A stretch of 62,742 bases of DNA from the NCBI GenBank assembly GCA_900545935.1, contig URAP01000008.1:1-62742 (forward strand), read 5' to 3'. Below, piece after piece: positions 52,424 through 62,000 of the stretch. The stretch's first letter is position 1. The number at the start of each line of letters is the position of its first letter. The translations under genes and the position numbers were made by a program. The notes beneath the pieces are model-generated. The model was given only the letters and a program-made list of their open reading frames with translations, made no database searches and was not told the DNA's origin. The stretch is from an uncultured Eubacteriales bacterium (GTDB lineage: Bacteria > Bacillota > Clostridia > Oscillospirales > CAG-272).

Positions 52424-53108
52424 TGGCTCTCAACCTCTTTTCAAGCTGCTTTATAACGAAAGCGATCACATAAACGATTATCAGATAGAATGCCGAAGCA
52501 ACGAGCATCGGTGCAAGATAATTGGCAAGGTTGTTGCCCGCGCCGACATTTTTCGCAGCCGCGGTAAGATCCTGCATTCCTATCATGGAAACAATGGAGG
52601 TTTCCTTTATCAATGCGATAAGCTCATTGCATATGGCGGGAATAACATTCTTTATCGCCTGCGGGATAACGATGCGCACCATCGTCGTCCTGCGCGAAAG
52701 TCCGAGCGACAGACCCGCCTCTGTCTGACCGATATCTACCGACATAATGCCCGCACGGATATTCTCGGCGACGTATGCGCCGGAGTTGATACCGAAGGAG
52801 AATATCGCAACAAGCACCTGCGGAAAGCCGCGGACTGTGATGATGACAAACGCCATTATAAAGAGCTGAAGCGCCATAGGCGTACCGCGGATAACGGTTA
52901 TGTATATCTTGCAAAGCACGCGCGGCAGTACCATAAGCGGACTCTTCGACTTCGACAGGTTGACAAGAGCCACGACCGTACCGAGCACGAGTCCGAGCAC
53001 GGCGGCGCCGAGCGACATTTCGACGGTCATAAGGAGACCGCTCGTAAAGATACTCATGAACTTTCCGCTCGTGAATATCTTTACGAGATTTTCTACTAAC
53101 TGAACCAT
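52410..53108 (-). CDS. Polar amino-acid ABC transporter permease
   Basis: 232 residues with about five hydrophobic helices, of the HisM/GlnP type. The N-terminal stretch GLLMTVEMSLGAAVLGLVLG and the cytoplasmic EAA-like loop EAGLSLGLSRRTTMVRIVIPQA fit the family. It probably forms a homodimeric channel. It follows the binding-protein gene by 112 bases, with a hairpin in the gap. Confidence 0.93.
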   Translation of the reverse strand: MVQLVENLVKIFTSGKFMSIFTSGLLMTVEMSLGAAVLGLVLGTVVALVNLSKSKSPLMVLPRVLCKIYITVIRGTPMALQLFIMAFVIITVRGFPQVLVAIFSFGINSGAYVAENIRAGIMSVDIGQTEAGLSLGLSRRTTMVRIVIPQAIKNVIPAICNELIALIKETSIVSMIGMQDLTAAAKNVGAGNNLANYLAPMLVASAFYLIIVYVIAFVIKQLEKRLRASDKR

Positions 53109-53170
53109 TTTGTTTTCCTTCCGTTTTCGGTCCGGCGCGATCTTAGCCGAATCGCATCCGCCTTATATAC

Positions 53171-53201
53171 GCGAAAAAAGACGCAGAAGCGCCTTTTTCG
53201 C
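53171..53201 (-). other. Hairpin between binding-protein and permease genes
   Basis: The near-perfect inverted repeat GCGAAAAAGGCGC / GCGTCTTTTTTCGC lies in the 112-base gap. Such hairpins often protect or attenuate the transcript, so that binding protein is made in excess over the membrane parts. Confidence 0.6.
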
Positions 53202-53220
53202 ATGTAGGTATTAAGCTGTA

Positions 53221-54117
53221 TCAGCCTACGTTGAAGTGCTTTGCAACGAGCTTGTCGATAGCGTTCTCGCCGTTTGCGTCAACGTTCGCGATCATCTCGT
53301 TAAGAACACTGTTGATGCTATCAAGCAGCTCGGTCTTACCCTTGGTCACGCAGATAGCGTACTGCTCGGATGTTGCAGAATCGGCTGCGCCGTCCTCACC
53401 CTTGTAGTAAAGAGGGAGTGCAACATAGTCGCTGTTCTTGGAAACGATGTAGGTTGCAGGAAGCTTATCAACAACGACAGCGTCGATCTGGTTAGCGCCG
53501 ATAGCATCGACTGCAAGCTGTGCGTTATCGTACTTAACTCTCTCGCTGCCCGTATCTGCGAGCACGCCGCCATCTACCTCGTCGCTGACAAAGATATCAC
53601 CGGTGGTATCCTGCTGAACGCCTATCTTCTTGCCTGCAAGGTCGTTCCAGAGAATGTACTCCGTGCCGTCCTCAGCCTTTGTGGTGTTGACGGTGCCTTC
53701 CTTATAGATGACATACTGGATGCTCTCATAGTAAGGAACGGAGAAGTCTACCTGCTGCTTTCTCGGCTCGGTGATGGTGATGCCCGCAGCGCCGCAGTCG
53801 CAGAGCTTGCCTGCGCTTACGTTATCAACGATGACGCTGAAATCAACATTCTGGAACTCTACGGTGGTGTTCATCTTTTCAGCAACCTTGTTCATGATGT
53901 CGATATCGACACCGACAATGTCGTTGCCCTCAAAATACTCAAACGGAGCAAAATAAGCATTGGTCTGAACAACGATAGGCTCAGCCTTTGCAGCACCGCT
54001 CTGTGCGGCAGTGGTCTCTGCACCGTCTCCGTCTGCGGTCTTTCCGCAGGATACGGCAGAAAGTGCCATAAGCGCTGCAAGTGCCGCAAACGCGGTCTTT
54101 TTCATAAAATTCTTCAT
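53221..54117 (-). CDS. Polar amino-acid ABC transporter binding lipoprotein
   Basis: 298 residues. The lipoprotein signal peptide ends LSAVSCGK (Cys24). An acidic/Ala linker follows, then a type 3 solute-binding domain: TNAYFAPFEYFEGNDIVGVDIDIMNKVAEKM, ITITEPRKQQVDFSVPYYES and GVQQDTTGDIFV. It captures the amino acid outside the membrane and delivers it to the permease. It is first gene of the transporter unit, with a good promoter upstream. The ligand is not certain. Confidence 0.93.
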   Translation of the reverse strand: MKNFMKKTAFAALAALMALSAVSCGKTADGDGAETTAAQSGAAKAEPIVVQTNAYFAPFEYFEGNDIVGVDIDIMNKVAEKMNTTVEFQNVDFSVIVDNVSAGKLCDCGAAGITITEPRKQQVDFSVPYYESIQYVIYKEGTVNTTKAEDGTEYILWNDLAGKKIGVQQDTTGDIFVSDEVDGGVLADTGSERVKYDNAQLAVDAIGANQIDAVVVDKLPATYIVSKNSDYVALPLYYKGEDGAADSATSEQYAICVTKGKTELLDSINSVLNEMIANVDANGENAIDKLVAKHFNVG

Positions 54118-54237
54118 GATAATACGCCTCTCTTAAAACATTTTTTCTTGTTTTTCGGTAACGTGTTTAAGCATCACTATATGGATTTTAGGCATAAATT
54201 GAATGTTTATACACGATATCTCGCTTTGATGTGTATG

Positions 54238-54266
54238 ATTATACAGCTTTTTGCGGCAAAAATCAA
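54238..54266 (-). promoter_or_regulatory. Promoter of the amino-acid ABC transporter operon
   Basis: TTGATT (54261-54266), 17-base spacer, TATAAT (54238-54243) on the minus strand. The leader is about 115 bases. The rest of 54118-54455 contains AT-rich sequence and, near its right end, the AAAAGGAG ribosome site of the amidase; no clear promoter for the amidase was identified. Confidence 0.75.
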
Positions 54267-54455
54267 TTGATATATCAAACATATTCTATCTGTTTTTGAC
54301 TATCTCAAATAGCAGTTATGCACAAACCGATACACTCGTGCATATAATAGACTGCCAACCGTCAGGAATTATTATACATCTACCGTGCGGATATCGCGCA
54401 TATATATGCATAATATTCGCAATTTTGAACAAATAATGCAGAAAAGGAGCATTTT

Positions 54456-55028
54456 ATGATAAAGGTATTCATAGATCAAGGACATAACCCGACCAACCCC
54501 AATGCCGGTGCCGAAGGCAGCGGTCTGCGCGAGCAGGACCTCGTTTACGAGATAGGGATACGGCTCGCCGAGCTGCTGAACTCCGACCCGGAATTTGAAG
54601 CGCGGCTCTCACGCAACAGTCCTTCCGAGATTCTCGGCGAGACAACGGCACAGAGCCTGAGAGCGCGGACAGATGCGGCGAACAGCTGGGGCGCGGATAT
54701 ATTCATCTCGCTGCACGCGAACGCAAGCACGATATCGAGCGCGAGCGGGAACGAGGGACTTGTCTATAAGATACCCTCCGCCGCCTATACCCTCTCCGAG
54801 GATATTCTGACAGAGCTGTCGCTCGCGACCGGACTGCAGAACCGCGGCACAAACGCGCGCCCCGGTTTATACGTGCTGCGAAAAACAACAATGCCCGCAG
54901 TGCTCGTCGAGCTCGGATTCATAACAAACGCGGGCGACGCGGCGCTCATGAGGGATGAGCCCGAGCTGTTCGCCCGCGGGATATACGAGGGGATAAGACG
55001 CTATTACGGACTGCCGACGACAGTGTGA
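54456..55028 (+). CDS. N-acetylmuramoyl-L-alanine amidase (Amidase_3)
   Basis: 190 residues, a bare catalytic domain. The zinc ligands and catalytic Glu expected for Amidase_3 are visible: DQGHNP (His), AGAEGSGLRE (Glu), ISLHAN (His) and VLVELGFITN (Glu). It cleaves the amide link between muramic acid and the peptide stem. No signal peptide or wall-binding domain is present, so export, if any, would be non-classical or occur on lysis. Such bare amidases occur in sporulating Clostridia and in phages; no other phage genes are near. Confidence 0.88.
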   Translation: MIKVFIDQGHNPTNPNAGAEGSGLREQDLVYEIGIRLAELLNSDPEFEARLSRNSPSEILGETTAQSLRARTDAANSWGADIFISLHANASTISSASGNEGLVYKIPSAAYTLSEDILTELSLATGLQNRGTNARPGLYVLRKTTMPAVLVELGFITNAGDAALMRDEPELFARGIYEGIRRYYGLPTTV

Positions 55029-55060
55029 GGGTCAAGCGGTTGGCGTGACGTTGCTCCGCC

Positions 55061-55909
55061 TTAATCGGCGGAAAACTTGATGCCGTAGCGAGCGGAATAC
55101 TTCTCTGCTCCGCTGCCGGACGGTGCGAAGAGCGTAAGCTCGGCAGAACAAGCATAGAAAGCGCCCTCCGCAAGCTCGACTGCTCCGCCTATGTGTACCT
55201 CCTTTAGCGAGGTACAGTAAGCAAAGGCATATTCGTCTATCTTTTTCAGACTGCTCGGAAGCGAAAGGTCGGTAAGCGCCGTGCATCCGGAAAACACACG
55301 CACCGGAATCGAGGTTATTCCATCCTCGACCTTGACGGAAACGAGCGATGTGCAGCCCTCAAAGGCATAGTCGCCTATCTTCTCGACCGTTTTCGGCAGC
55401 GAAAGCGAGATAAGAGCCGAGCCCGAGAACGCATATCTGCCGATAACGGAGAGACATGACGGAAAGGATATCTCGGTGAGTCCTGTGCCGGAAAATGCAT
55501 ACATACCGATCGTCGTAACGCTCGGCATATCTATCGAGGTAAGATTATTGCAGCCCTCGAAGGCGCGCGTGCCGATAATCACTACCGACTCCGGCAGACT
55601 GACAGAGGCAAGCGTTTTTCCCGCGCCGACAAAGGCATGCTCGCCGATGCTCATGACCGGCAGAGAGCCGTATACATCGGGCACGGTCGGCGCAGGATCG
55701 CTTCCCCTATACTCTGTTATCTCGGCATAGTCCTTATAAAGCGCAAAGGTATAGTCGCCGCTCTCCTCGCTCGATTCAAGCTTTGAATCAGGCAGCGGGC
55801 TCGTGGTTATGACCGTTCCGTTACCCGCATCATCACCGCAGCCGGAGAGCATCGGAGCGGCAGCGGCAAGACAAAGCATAAGCGAGATCGCGCATAATGT
55901 TTTTTTCAT
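55061..55909 (-). CDS. BspA-like leucine-rich repeat lipoprotein
   Basis: 282 residues. The lipoprotein signal ends PMLSGCGDD (Cys24). It carries about seven LRR_5 (Treponema/BspA type) repeats of about 23 residues from residue 85 on, for example VSLPESVVIIGTRAFEGCNNL and SLPKTVEKIGDYAFEGCTSL. BspA-type proteins are surface-exposed and often bind host proteins or other bacteria. It is divergent from rbfA and convergent with the amidase gene, and seems to be a single-gene unit. Confidence 0.88.
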   Translation of the reverse strand: MKKTLCAISLMLCLAAAAPMLSGCGDDAGNGTVITTSPLPDSKLESSEESGDYTFALYKDYAEITEYRGSDPAPTVPDVYGSLPVMSIGEHAFVGAGKTLASVSLPESVVIIGTRAFEGCNNLTSIDMPSVTTIGMYAFSGTGLTEISFPSCLSVIGRYAFSGSALISLSLPKTVEKIGDYAFEGCTSLVSVKVEDGITSIPVRVFSGCTALTDLSLPSSLKKIDEYAFAYCTSLKEVHIGGAVELAEGAFYACSAELTLFAPSGSGAEKYSARYGIKFSAD

Positions 55910-56268
55910 AATATTTTTCCTCCAGACGGTCGTTCGGACATTTTTTCTTATATTTCATTTATTTCATTATTCCGGTCGGTATTTTCTTATATTCAGATAT
56001 ACCGGATATACCGGATGATTTTTTAATGCTGCTGCGGCATAACCTGCCGACATAGCGACTGCTGCGTCCAAACAGCGCACCCGTCAAGCTCAATTGTACA
56101 CTACAACATGAAAAAACACAAGTATTTTTTCGCCTTTTCCGCATTCGGGTACGGGTGCGGAAATCTTTTTTCGTTAATTTTCCGCCGATGTATTGAATTT
56201 TGACGTTTTTTTGGTAGAATATAATATTGAAGAATATAATGAGGAATATAATACGAAAGGATAATAAA
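55910..56268. other. Divergent intergenic region with rbfA promoter
   Basis: No gene is seen. A plus-strand promoter for rbfA is likely at 56200-56227: TTGACG, then TAATAT after 16 bases (or the overlapping TATAAT after 14). A small duplicated segment (ATATACCGGATATACCGGAT, about 55997-56016) is unexplained. A ribosome site GAAAGGATAATAAA ends the region. Confidence 0.55.
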
Positions 56269-56736
56269 ATGGCAAGATACAGACAGGGACGTATCAACGG
56301 AGAGATCACCCGTGAAATGACCTCCATCGTTCGCGACGTAAAGGATCCGCGCGTGAGCGACGCAATGATATGTATAACCGGTGCCGACTGCTCGGCAGAC
56401 CTGAAATTCTGCAAGATATACTACTCCACTCTGCTCACCGGAGACGATGCAAAGGAGGTCGCGCGCGGACTGCGCAGCGCCTCCGGCTTTATCCGCGGGC
56501 AGCTGGCAAAGCGTCTAAATATGCGAAATACACCCGAGCTTACCTTTGTCCTCGATACCTCGGTCGAGCAGGGCGCGCATATAGCGGGGATTCTTAATAA
56601 GATAAGCGAGGAGCTCGCCTCCCGTCCCGCAGCCCTGACAGAGGAAAACAATAGCGCCGCGGAGACCGACGCTTCCGATATAGGCGGCTTCGTTACCGAA
56701 TCCGAGGACGGACACGACGGCGGTGAATCGCTATGA
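56269..56736 (+). CDS. rbfA: Ribosome-binding factor A
   Basis: 155 residues from the ATG at 56269, placed after GAAAGGATAAT; upstream in-frame codons lack a ribosome site. RbfA is a KH-fold factor that matures the 30S subunit by acting on the 16S 5' helix. Motifs: RINGEITREMTSIVRDVKDPRVSD, KFCKIYYSTL and NMRNTPELTFVLDTSVEQGAHI. The C-terminus has an acidic, disordered tail. It overlaps nrnA by four bases; rbfA, nrnA and truB form a common Firmicutes order. Confidence 0.95.
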   Translation: MARYRQGRINGEITREMTSIVRDVKDPRVSDAMICITGADCSADLKFCKIYYSTLLTGDDAKEVARGLRSASGFIRGQLAKRLNMRNTPELTFVLDTSVEQGAHIAGILNKISEELASRPAALTEENNSAAETDASDIGGFVTESEDGHDGGESL

Positions 56737-57743
56737 CAGTACGTGAAATGACGATCGCCGAGACTGCGGAGCTGCTCCGCAAAAAGGATGATATCCTGAT
56801 AGTCTGTCATGCGCATCCCGACGGCGACGCGGTCGGCTGCGGTGTTGCGCTCGAACGAATGCTCACCTCAATCGGAAAGACCGCATACCTCATATGCGCC
56901 GATGTGCTGCCGCACCATCTGCGCTTTCTGCTCGGATATCGCCCGTCAGACAGAGTGGATACCGATGCGGGCGCGCTGCGCCCCGAGCGGCTGCCGGCGA
57001 GCTTCTCATCGAGCTTTACCGTAACGGTAGACGTAGCCTCTATCGAGCTTACCGGAATGGCAGAGCAGCTAAACGGCAAGGTCAATCTGAAAATAGATCA
57101 CCACGCGATAGGCGGAGATTTTGCTCCGCAGTCGCTTATTTATCGCGGTGCAAGTGCCTGCGGCGAAATAATCTACGACCTCGCCGTACAGCTCGGCGCA
57201 CTCGACATTGAGACCGCGAGCGCACTTTATGCTGCCGTATCATCCGACTCCGGCTCCTTCCGCTTTGATTCGGTAACACCCGACACGATCATGCGCGTCT
57301 ACGGCATGATGAGACTCGGGATCGACCACAGCGAAATTGCGGAGCATCTGTACAACTCGCGCACGCAGGCTGAGATGGCTGCGCAGCGCGTGGCTCTGAA
57401 CAACCTCGAGTATTTCGCAGGCGGCAGGATAGCGATAACACATGTCAGCGCAGCCGATTTTGAGCGTGGAGAGTTTACATATGCCGACACCGACTCGCTG
57501 AATTCCATACCGATAATGATAGACGGAGTGAAGCTCGGAATAGTTGTCAAGGAAGAGCGCGCGGGACACTACCGCATGTCTACACGCAGCGGACGCGGTA
57601 TCGCGGCAAACAAGCTCTGCGCTCAATTCGGCGGCGGCGGACACGACCGCGCGGCGGGCGCGGCTATCGACGCAGAAAGCTATGCGGCGCTGCGCGATAA
57701 GGTGATCACCGCTGCTCTCGAGCTTTTCGACTTCGGGAAATAA
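56733..57743 (+). CDS. nrnA: DHH/DHHA1 phosphoesterase, oligoribonuclease-like
   Basis: 336 residues. The DHH domain has CHAHPDGDAVGCG, DHHAIGGDF and SSDSGSFRFD, the metal-binding motifs. The DHHA1 domain ends with GGGGHDRAAGAAI. NrnA enzymes degrade short RNA oligonucleotides and pAp to nucleotides in the cytosol. Its start overlaps the rbfA stop by four bases (ATGA). The usual length and context make this assignment strong. Confidence 0.92.
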   Translation: MTVREMTIAETAELLRKKDDILIVCHAHPDGDAVGCGVALERMLTSIGKTAYLICADVLPHHLRFLLGYRPSDRVDTDAGALRPERLPASFSSSFTVTVDVASIELTGMAEQLNGKVNLKIDHHAIGGDFAPQSLIYRGASACGEIIYDLAVQLGALDIETASALYAAVSSDSGSFRFDSVTPDTIMRVYGMMRLGIDHSEIAEHLYNSRTQAEMAAQRVALNNLEYFAGGRIAITHVSAADFERGEFTYADTDSLNSIPIMIDGVKLGIVVKEERAGHYRMSTRSGRGIAANKLCAQFGGGGHDRAAGAAIDAESYAALRDKVITAALELFDFGK

Positions 57744-57856
57744 GCCGCGATTCGGCGGTATGTCGGGAGTTCGATGATTTTTCATCCGCCGGCATCCCGA
57801 GCAGCACGCGCAGCGTGTACCGAAAAAAGTACATTCAATAGGAGATAATATTATAT

Positions 57857-58795
57857 ATGGCAAAGCAGAATCGCTACATAGGTGATACCGCCTGCGGCGT
57901 TCTGCCGCTTATCAAGGACAGCGGAATGACGAGTCATGACGCTGTTTTTGCCGTGCGGCGGCTGTATTCGACCGCGCGCGTCGGTCATACCGGAACACTT
58001 GACCCGATGGCGAGCGGAGTGCTGATAATTCTTGTAGGGCGCAGCGCAAAGGCGGCGGAGTATATTCTTCATGACCGAAAGCGCTATATAGCCACCCTCC
58101 GACTCGGAATCGAGACCGATACCGAGGACATCTGCGGCAGCGTAACGGCGCAGCACGATATACCGTCAGAGCCTGATATACCCGATATCATTCGGCACTT
58201 CACAGGCGAGCAGAAGCAGATACCGCCCATGTACAGCGCAATAAAGGTCGGAGGGCAGAAGCTGCTCGATCTCGCACGTCAGGGGATAACGGTTGAGCGC
58301 GAGCCGAGAGATATTACCGTATTTTCGCTCGATATCAGCCGCACCGGCCGACCGGACGAGCTGCTGCTCGATGTCAGCTGCTCAGGCGGCACCTACATCC
58401 GCACGCTGTGCGCGGATATAGGCAGTTATCTCGGCTGCGGCGGCTGTATGGCTTCGCTGCGTAGAGTCGAAAACTCCGGCTTCTCTGAGAAGGATTGCGT
58501 AACGCTGACGCAGCTTGAGAGCATGACCGAAGAGGAGCGGCTGTCGCTGCTGCGACCGACCGAGTCGCTGTTTGCTGATCTGCCGGCGCTCACGCCGAAT
58601 GAATTTTACGCGCGGCTTCTTCGCAGCGGCTGCACCGTTCTCGCAAAAAAGCTCGGTGCAGATAGGTCATTTTCCGACACTGTCGGAGCAAGGCTGCGGC
58701 TCTGCGATGAGCGCGGCTTTTTCTCGCTCGGAGAAATAGTGCAGACCGACGACGGCACGGCGGTCAAGCCTATAAAAAAATTCCGACTCGATTGA
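57857..58795 (+). CDS. truB: tRNA pseudouridine-55 synthase
   Basis: 312 residues. It makes pseudouridine 55 in the T loop of tRNAs. The catalytic Asp is in GHTGTLDPMASGVL; RYIATLRLGIETDTED, QIPPMYSAIKVGGQKL and SGGTYIRTLCADIG follow. It stands last in the rbfA-nrnA-truB group, 113 bases after nrnA. The start follows AATAGGAG. Confidence 0.96.
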   Translation: MAKQNRYIGDTACGVLPLIKDSGMTSHDAVFAVRRLYSTARVGHTGTLDPMASGVLIILVGRSAKAAEYILHDRKRYIATLRLGIETDTEDICGSVTAQHDIPSEPDIPDIIRHFTGEQKQIPPMYSAIKVGGQKLLDLARQGITVEREPRDITVFSLDISRTGRPDELLLDVSCSGGTYIRTLCADIGSYLGCGGCMASLRRVENSGFSEKDCVTLTQLESMTEEERLSLLRPTESLFADLPALTPNEFYARLLRSGCTVLAKKLGADRSFSDTVGARLRLCDERGFFSLGEIVQTDDGTAVKPIKKFRLD

Positions 58796-59050
58796 TAAAT
58801 TAATAATCGAAAGATAAAAAACATCGCTATGACACCCTGCGCCTTCACAGAGCGCAGACCCGACACTTATATCGCATATCGTCGGCACCAATGCGGCTTT
58901 GCAGGCAATGCTGCATTTCAATCGGCGGCAAGCTGCATGCCGGGTGCATATCGAATAAGGTCTTGATACGGAACACATTACATCGACGCGCGGAATATGT
59001 ACCGCTTAGTATACATATATACGAATAATCACTGTCAGAAAGGAATCGCC

Positions 59051-62000
59051 ATGATAACCGAAATAAGAGGCATCGCGGGCAGCGGAAAAAGCAGCAGAAT
59101 ATATACTCTCATCGGCGAGAGCCTCGCGGCGGGCAGGACCGTCTTTCTTATTGTTCCCGAGCAGACGGCTGTCAGCGCGGAGCGGCGGTTGTCTGTCTAC
59201 TGTGCCGAGCACGGGATACCGACCGTCGATCTCGAAATAGTGTCGTTCCGCCGTCTGGCAAACCGCGTTTTCCGTGAATACGGCGGGCTGTCATATCATT
59301 ACATAGGTCAGGGCGGAAAGGCGGTCATTACATGGCGCGTGCTCGGTCAGCTCTGCGATAAACTGAAGTATTTTCGCGGGATATCTCTCTCGGATATCAG
59401 CACGGTCAGCGCCATGTGCGCACAGCTCGACGAGCTGCGCAGCTGCGGTATCACGCCGACAGTTCTCGAGCGCGCGTCGGAGCAGCTCGGTGAGGGAGCT
59501 CTCGCCGACAAGCTGTCCGATCTGTCGCTCATCTCGGCTGCCTACGGAGCACTGCTGTCCGCCGATTATGACGATCCCAAGGAGGACATTACACGCCTCG
59601 CGGAGCTGCTCGAGGAGCACGATTTTTTTGTCGGGAAGGATGTTTTCCTCGATTCGTTTTACGGCTTTACTCCCGACGAGCTTCGCGTTATCGGACGCAT
59701 GATGAAAACGGCGGACAACCTGACCATCGCGCTTCAGGCATCCGGTGATTACAGCTCCTTCCACGATTCGTCAACAGGCACAGAGCGGCAGCTTCGCCGT
59801 ATGATACCGAGCGATGTGAAGGTCGGCATAGAAACGCTGAGCGGCACCGACAGCACCCGTGCACCCGTTCTGCGCGACCTGACGGCTCTGCTCTGCTCGG
59901 GTGAGCACAAGACGCTTCGCGGTGACGGCAGAGTGGAATTCTATATCTGCCGAGACCGCTACGAGGAGGCGGAAGCAGCCGCAGGCGAAATTCTTGCCCA
60001 TGTCCGCTCCGGCGGGCGATTTTCGGACTGCTCGGTCATCGTTCGCCGCACCTCTGACTGGGAGGGGATAGCCGATGCTGTTTTTTCGCGTCACGGTATT
60101 CCCTGCTTTATCAGCCGCAGGAGCGACGCCGTTAAGGATCCGGCAGTCCGTCTCATAACAAGCTCGCTCGAGGCGGTCGGACACGGATGGCAGACAGAGG
60201 ATGTTATAGAGATACTCAAGACCGGGCTTACGCCTCTGACAGCCGAGCAGTGCGACACGCTCGAAATATACGCCTCTGCATGGCACATACGCGGCAGACG
60301 GTGGTACGACGAGTACGAATGGAATATGAACCCGAGCGGTTACAGCAGCTCGCTCGGTAAGGACGACGAGGAAATACTCCGAACTGCAAACGATGCCAGA
60401 GCAAGGCTCGTGCCTCCGCTTATGCTGCTCGACCTCGGCAGCAGCAGAGTCTCGGAATACTGCCGCGCGATATATGCGTATCTGCTTGAGCTCGGGCTGC
60501 CGGAGTACATTTCGGCATCCGGGGAGGATGAGCCGGTGCGGCTGTGGAATGCGATAACAGACGCGCTCGATACTCTGTCGGCTATCGCCGGAGAGCTGAC
60601 AGTCACGGCGGACACAATGTCAAAGCTCATCCGTCTCTCGCTCGCGGGAGTTACGATAGGCAGGATACCGACCTGCGTCGACGAAGTAACTATCGGCAGC
60701 GCCGATCTCTACCGTCCGGAGGGCTGCAGGCTCGCGATGCTCCTCGGCTGCTGCGACGGTGAATTTCCGTCAGTGCCGGCGGAGACGGGACTTCTCAGCG
60801 ACCGCGACCGCGAGCGGCTCGGCGAGCTGGGCATCGAAATTGGCAGAGCTCCTGCTGCCGCGCTGTCGGACGAGTTTCTGTATTTTTATATGGCGCTCTC
60901 GGCACCGAGCAGACGGCTCGTGCTGACCCGTCACACCTCATCGGGCGATGCATCCGCATGTTCTCCGTCGGAAGGATGGAGCGCAGTACTCTCTATGCTC
61001 GCCGATACCGAGCCGGTACAGTTTTCTGCTCTGCCGCCCTCGCTGCGTGTTTTCAGCGCCGCCTCGGCACTTGACTGGGCTCTCGGCGACGACGGCGCGG
61101 CTGCTATGAATGCATGCGGCACGGCGCTCTCCGCCATACCGGAGTTTGCAGCACGGCTCGCCGGACGCGAAATGCCTATCTCGGTATCACGCGCAGCGCT
61201 CGGCAGAGCCATTGCGGACGCTATATACGGCGACACTATCGGTATGAGCAACTCTATGATAGAGACCTACTCCGCCTGCGCATTTTCATATTTCGGCAAA
61301 TATGTGCTCGGACTGAGCGAGGGCGGCGGTGCGACCTTCCGCGCCTCGGATGTCGGAAACTACATACACGATATGCTCGAGCGCTTCGTATCGGAGCTGA
61401 GCGCGGGAAATCTGCCCGCCGAGGAGACCGAGGCAGGCGAATACTCGCACTTCGTCGACGAGGAAAGCGAGCGATACGAAAACGAGATACTGCGCGGCGC
61501 AGAACCGGATGCAAGACAGCAGAGCCTATTCCGCCGCCTAAGGCGTACAGCACGGCTGCTCGTATCCGATATGGCGGATGAGCTGCGACACAGCAGCTTT
61601 AAGCCGTCGTTCTTTGAGCTTCCTTTCGGCTTGCACGAGGAGATACCTCCGGTCGAGATTGAGGCGGACGGCATGACGGCTCGGCTCGGCGGCAGGATCG
61701 ATCGCGTCGACCTATGCAGACAGGGGGACGAGCTGCTCGTCAAGGTCACCGACTATAAGACCGGAACAGTTCCGGATCTCGCCGATTCGCCCTCCACCGG
61801 CAAGGGCATGCAGCTGCTGATATACCTGCTTGCGCTCTGTCGCGATGACAGAAGAATAGTACGTCTGCTCGGCGAAGGCTATGCCGCACACGGCGGATAC
61901 AAGACAAGTGTCAACTCGAGTGCATACGCAGAAAACGGCAGTTCAGACCGCGACTGCAGCGATATCGCCCCCTCTGATACGGACAATATTACATCCGATA

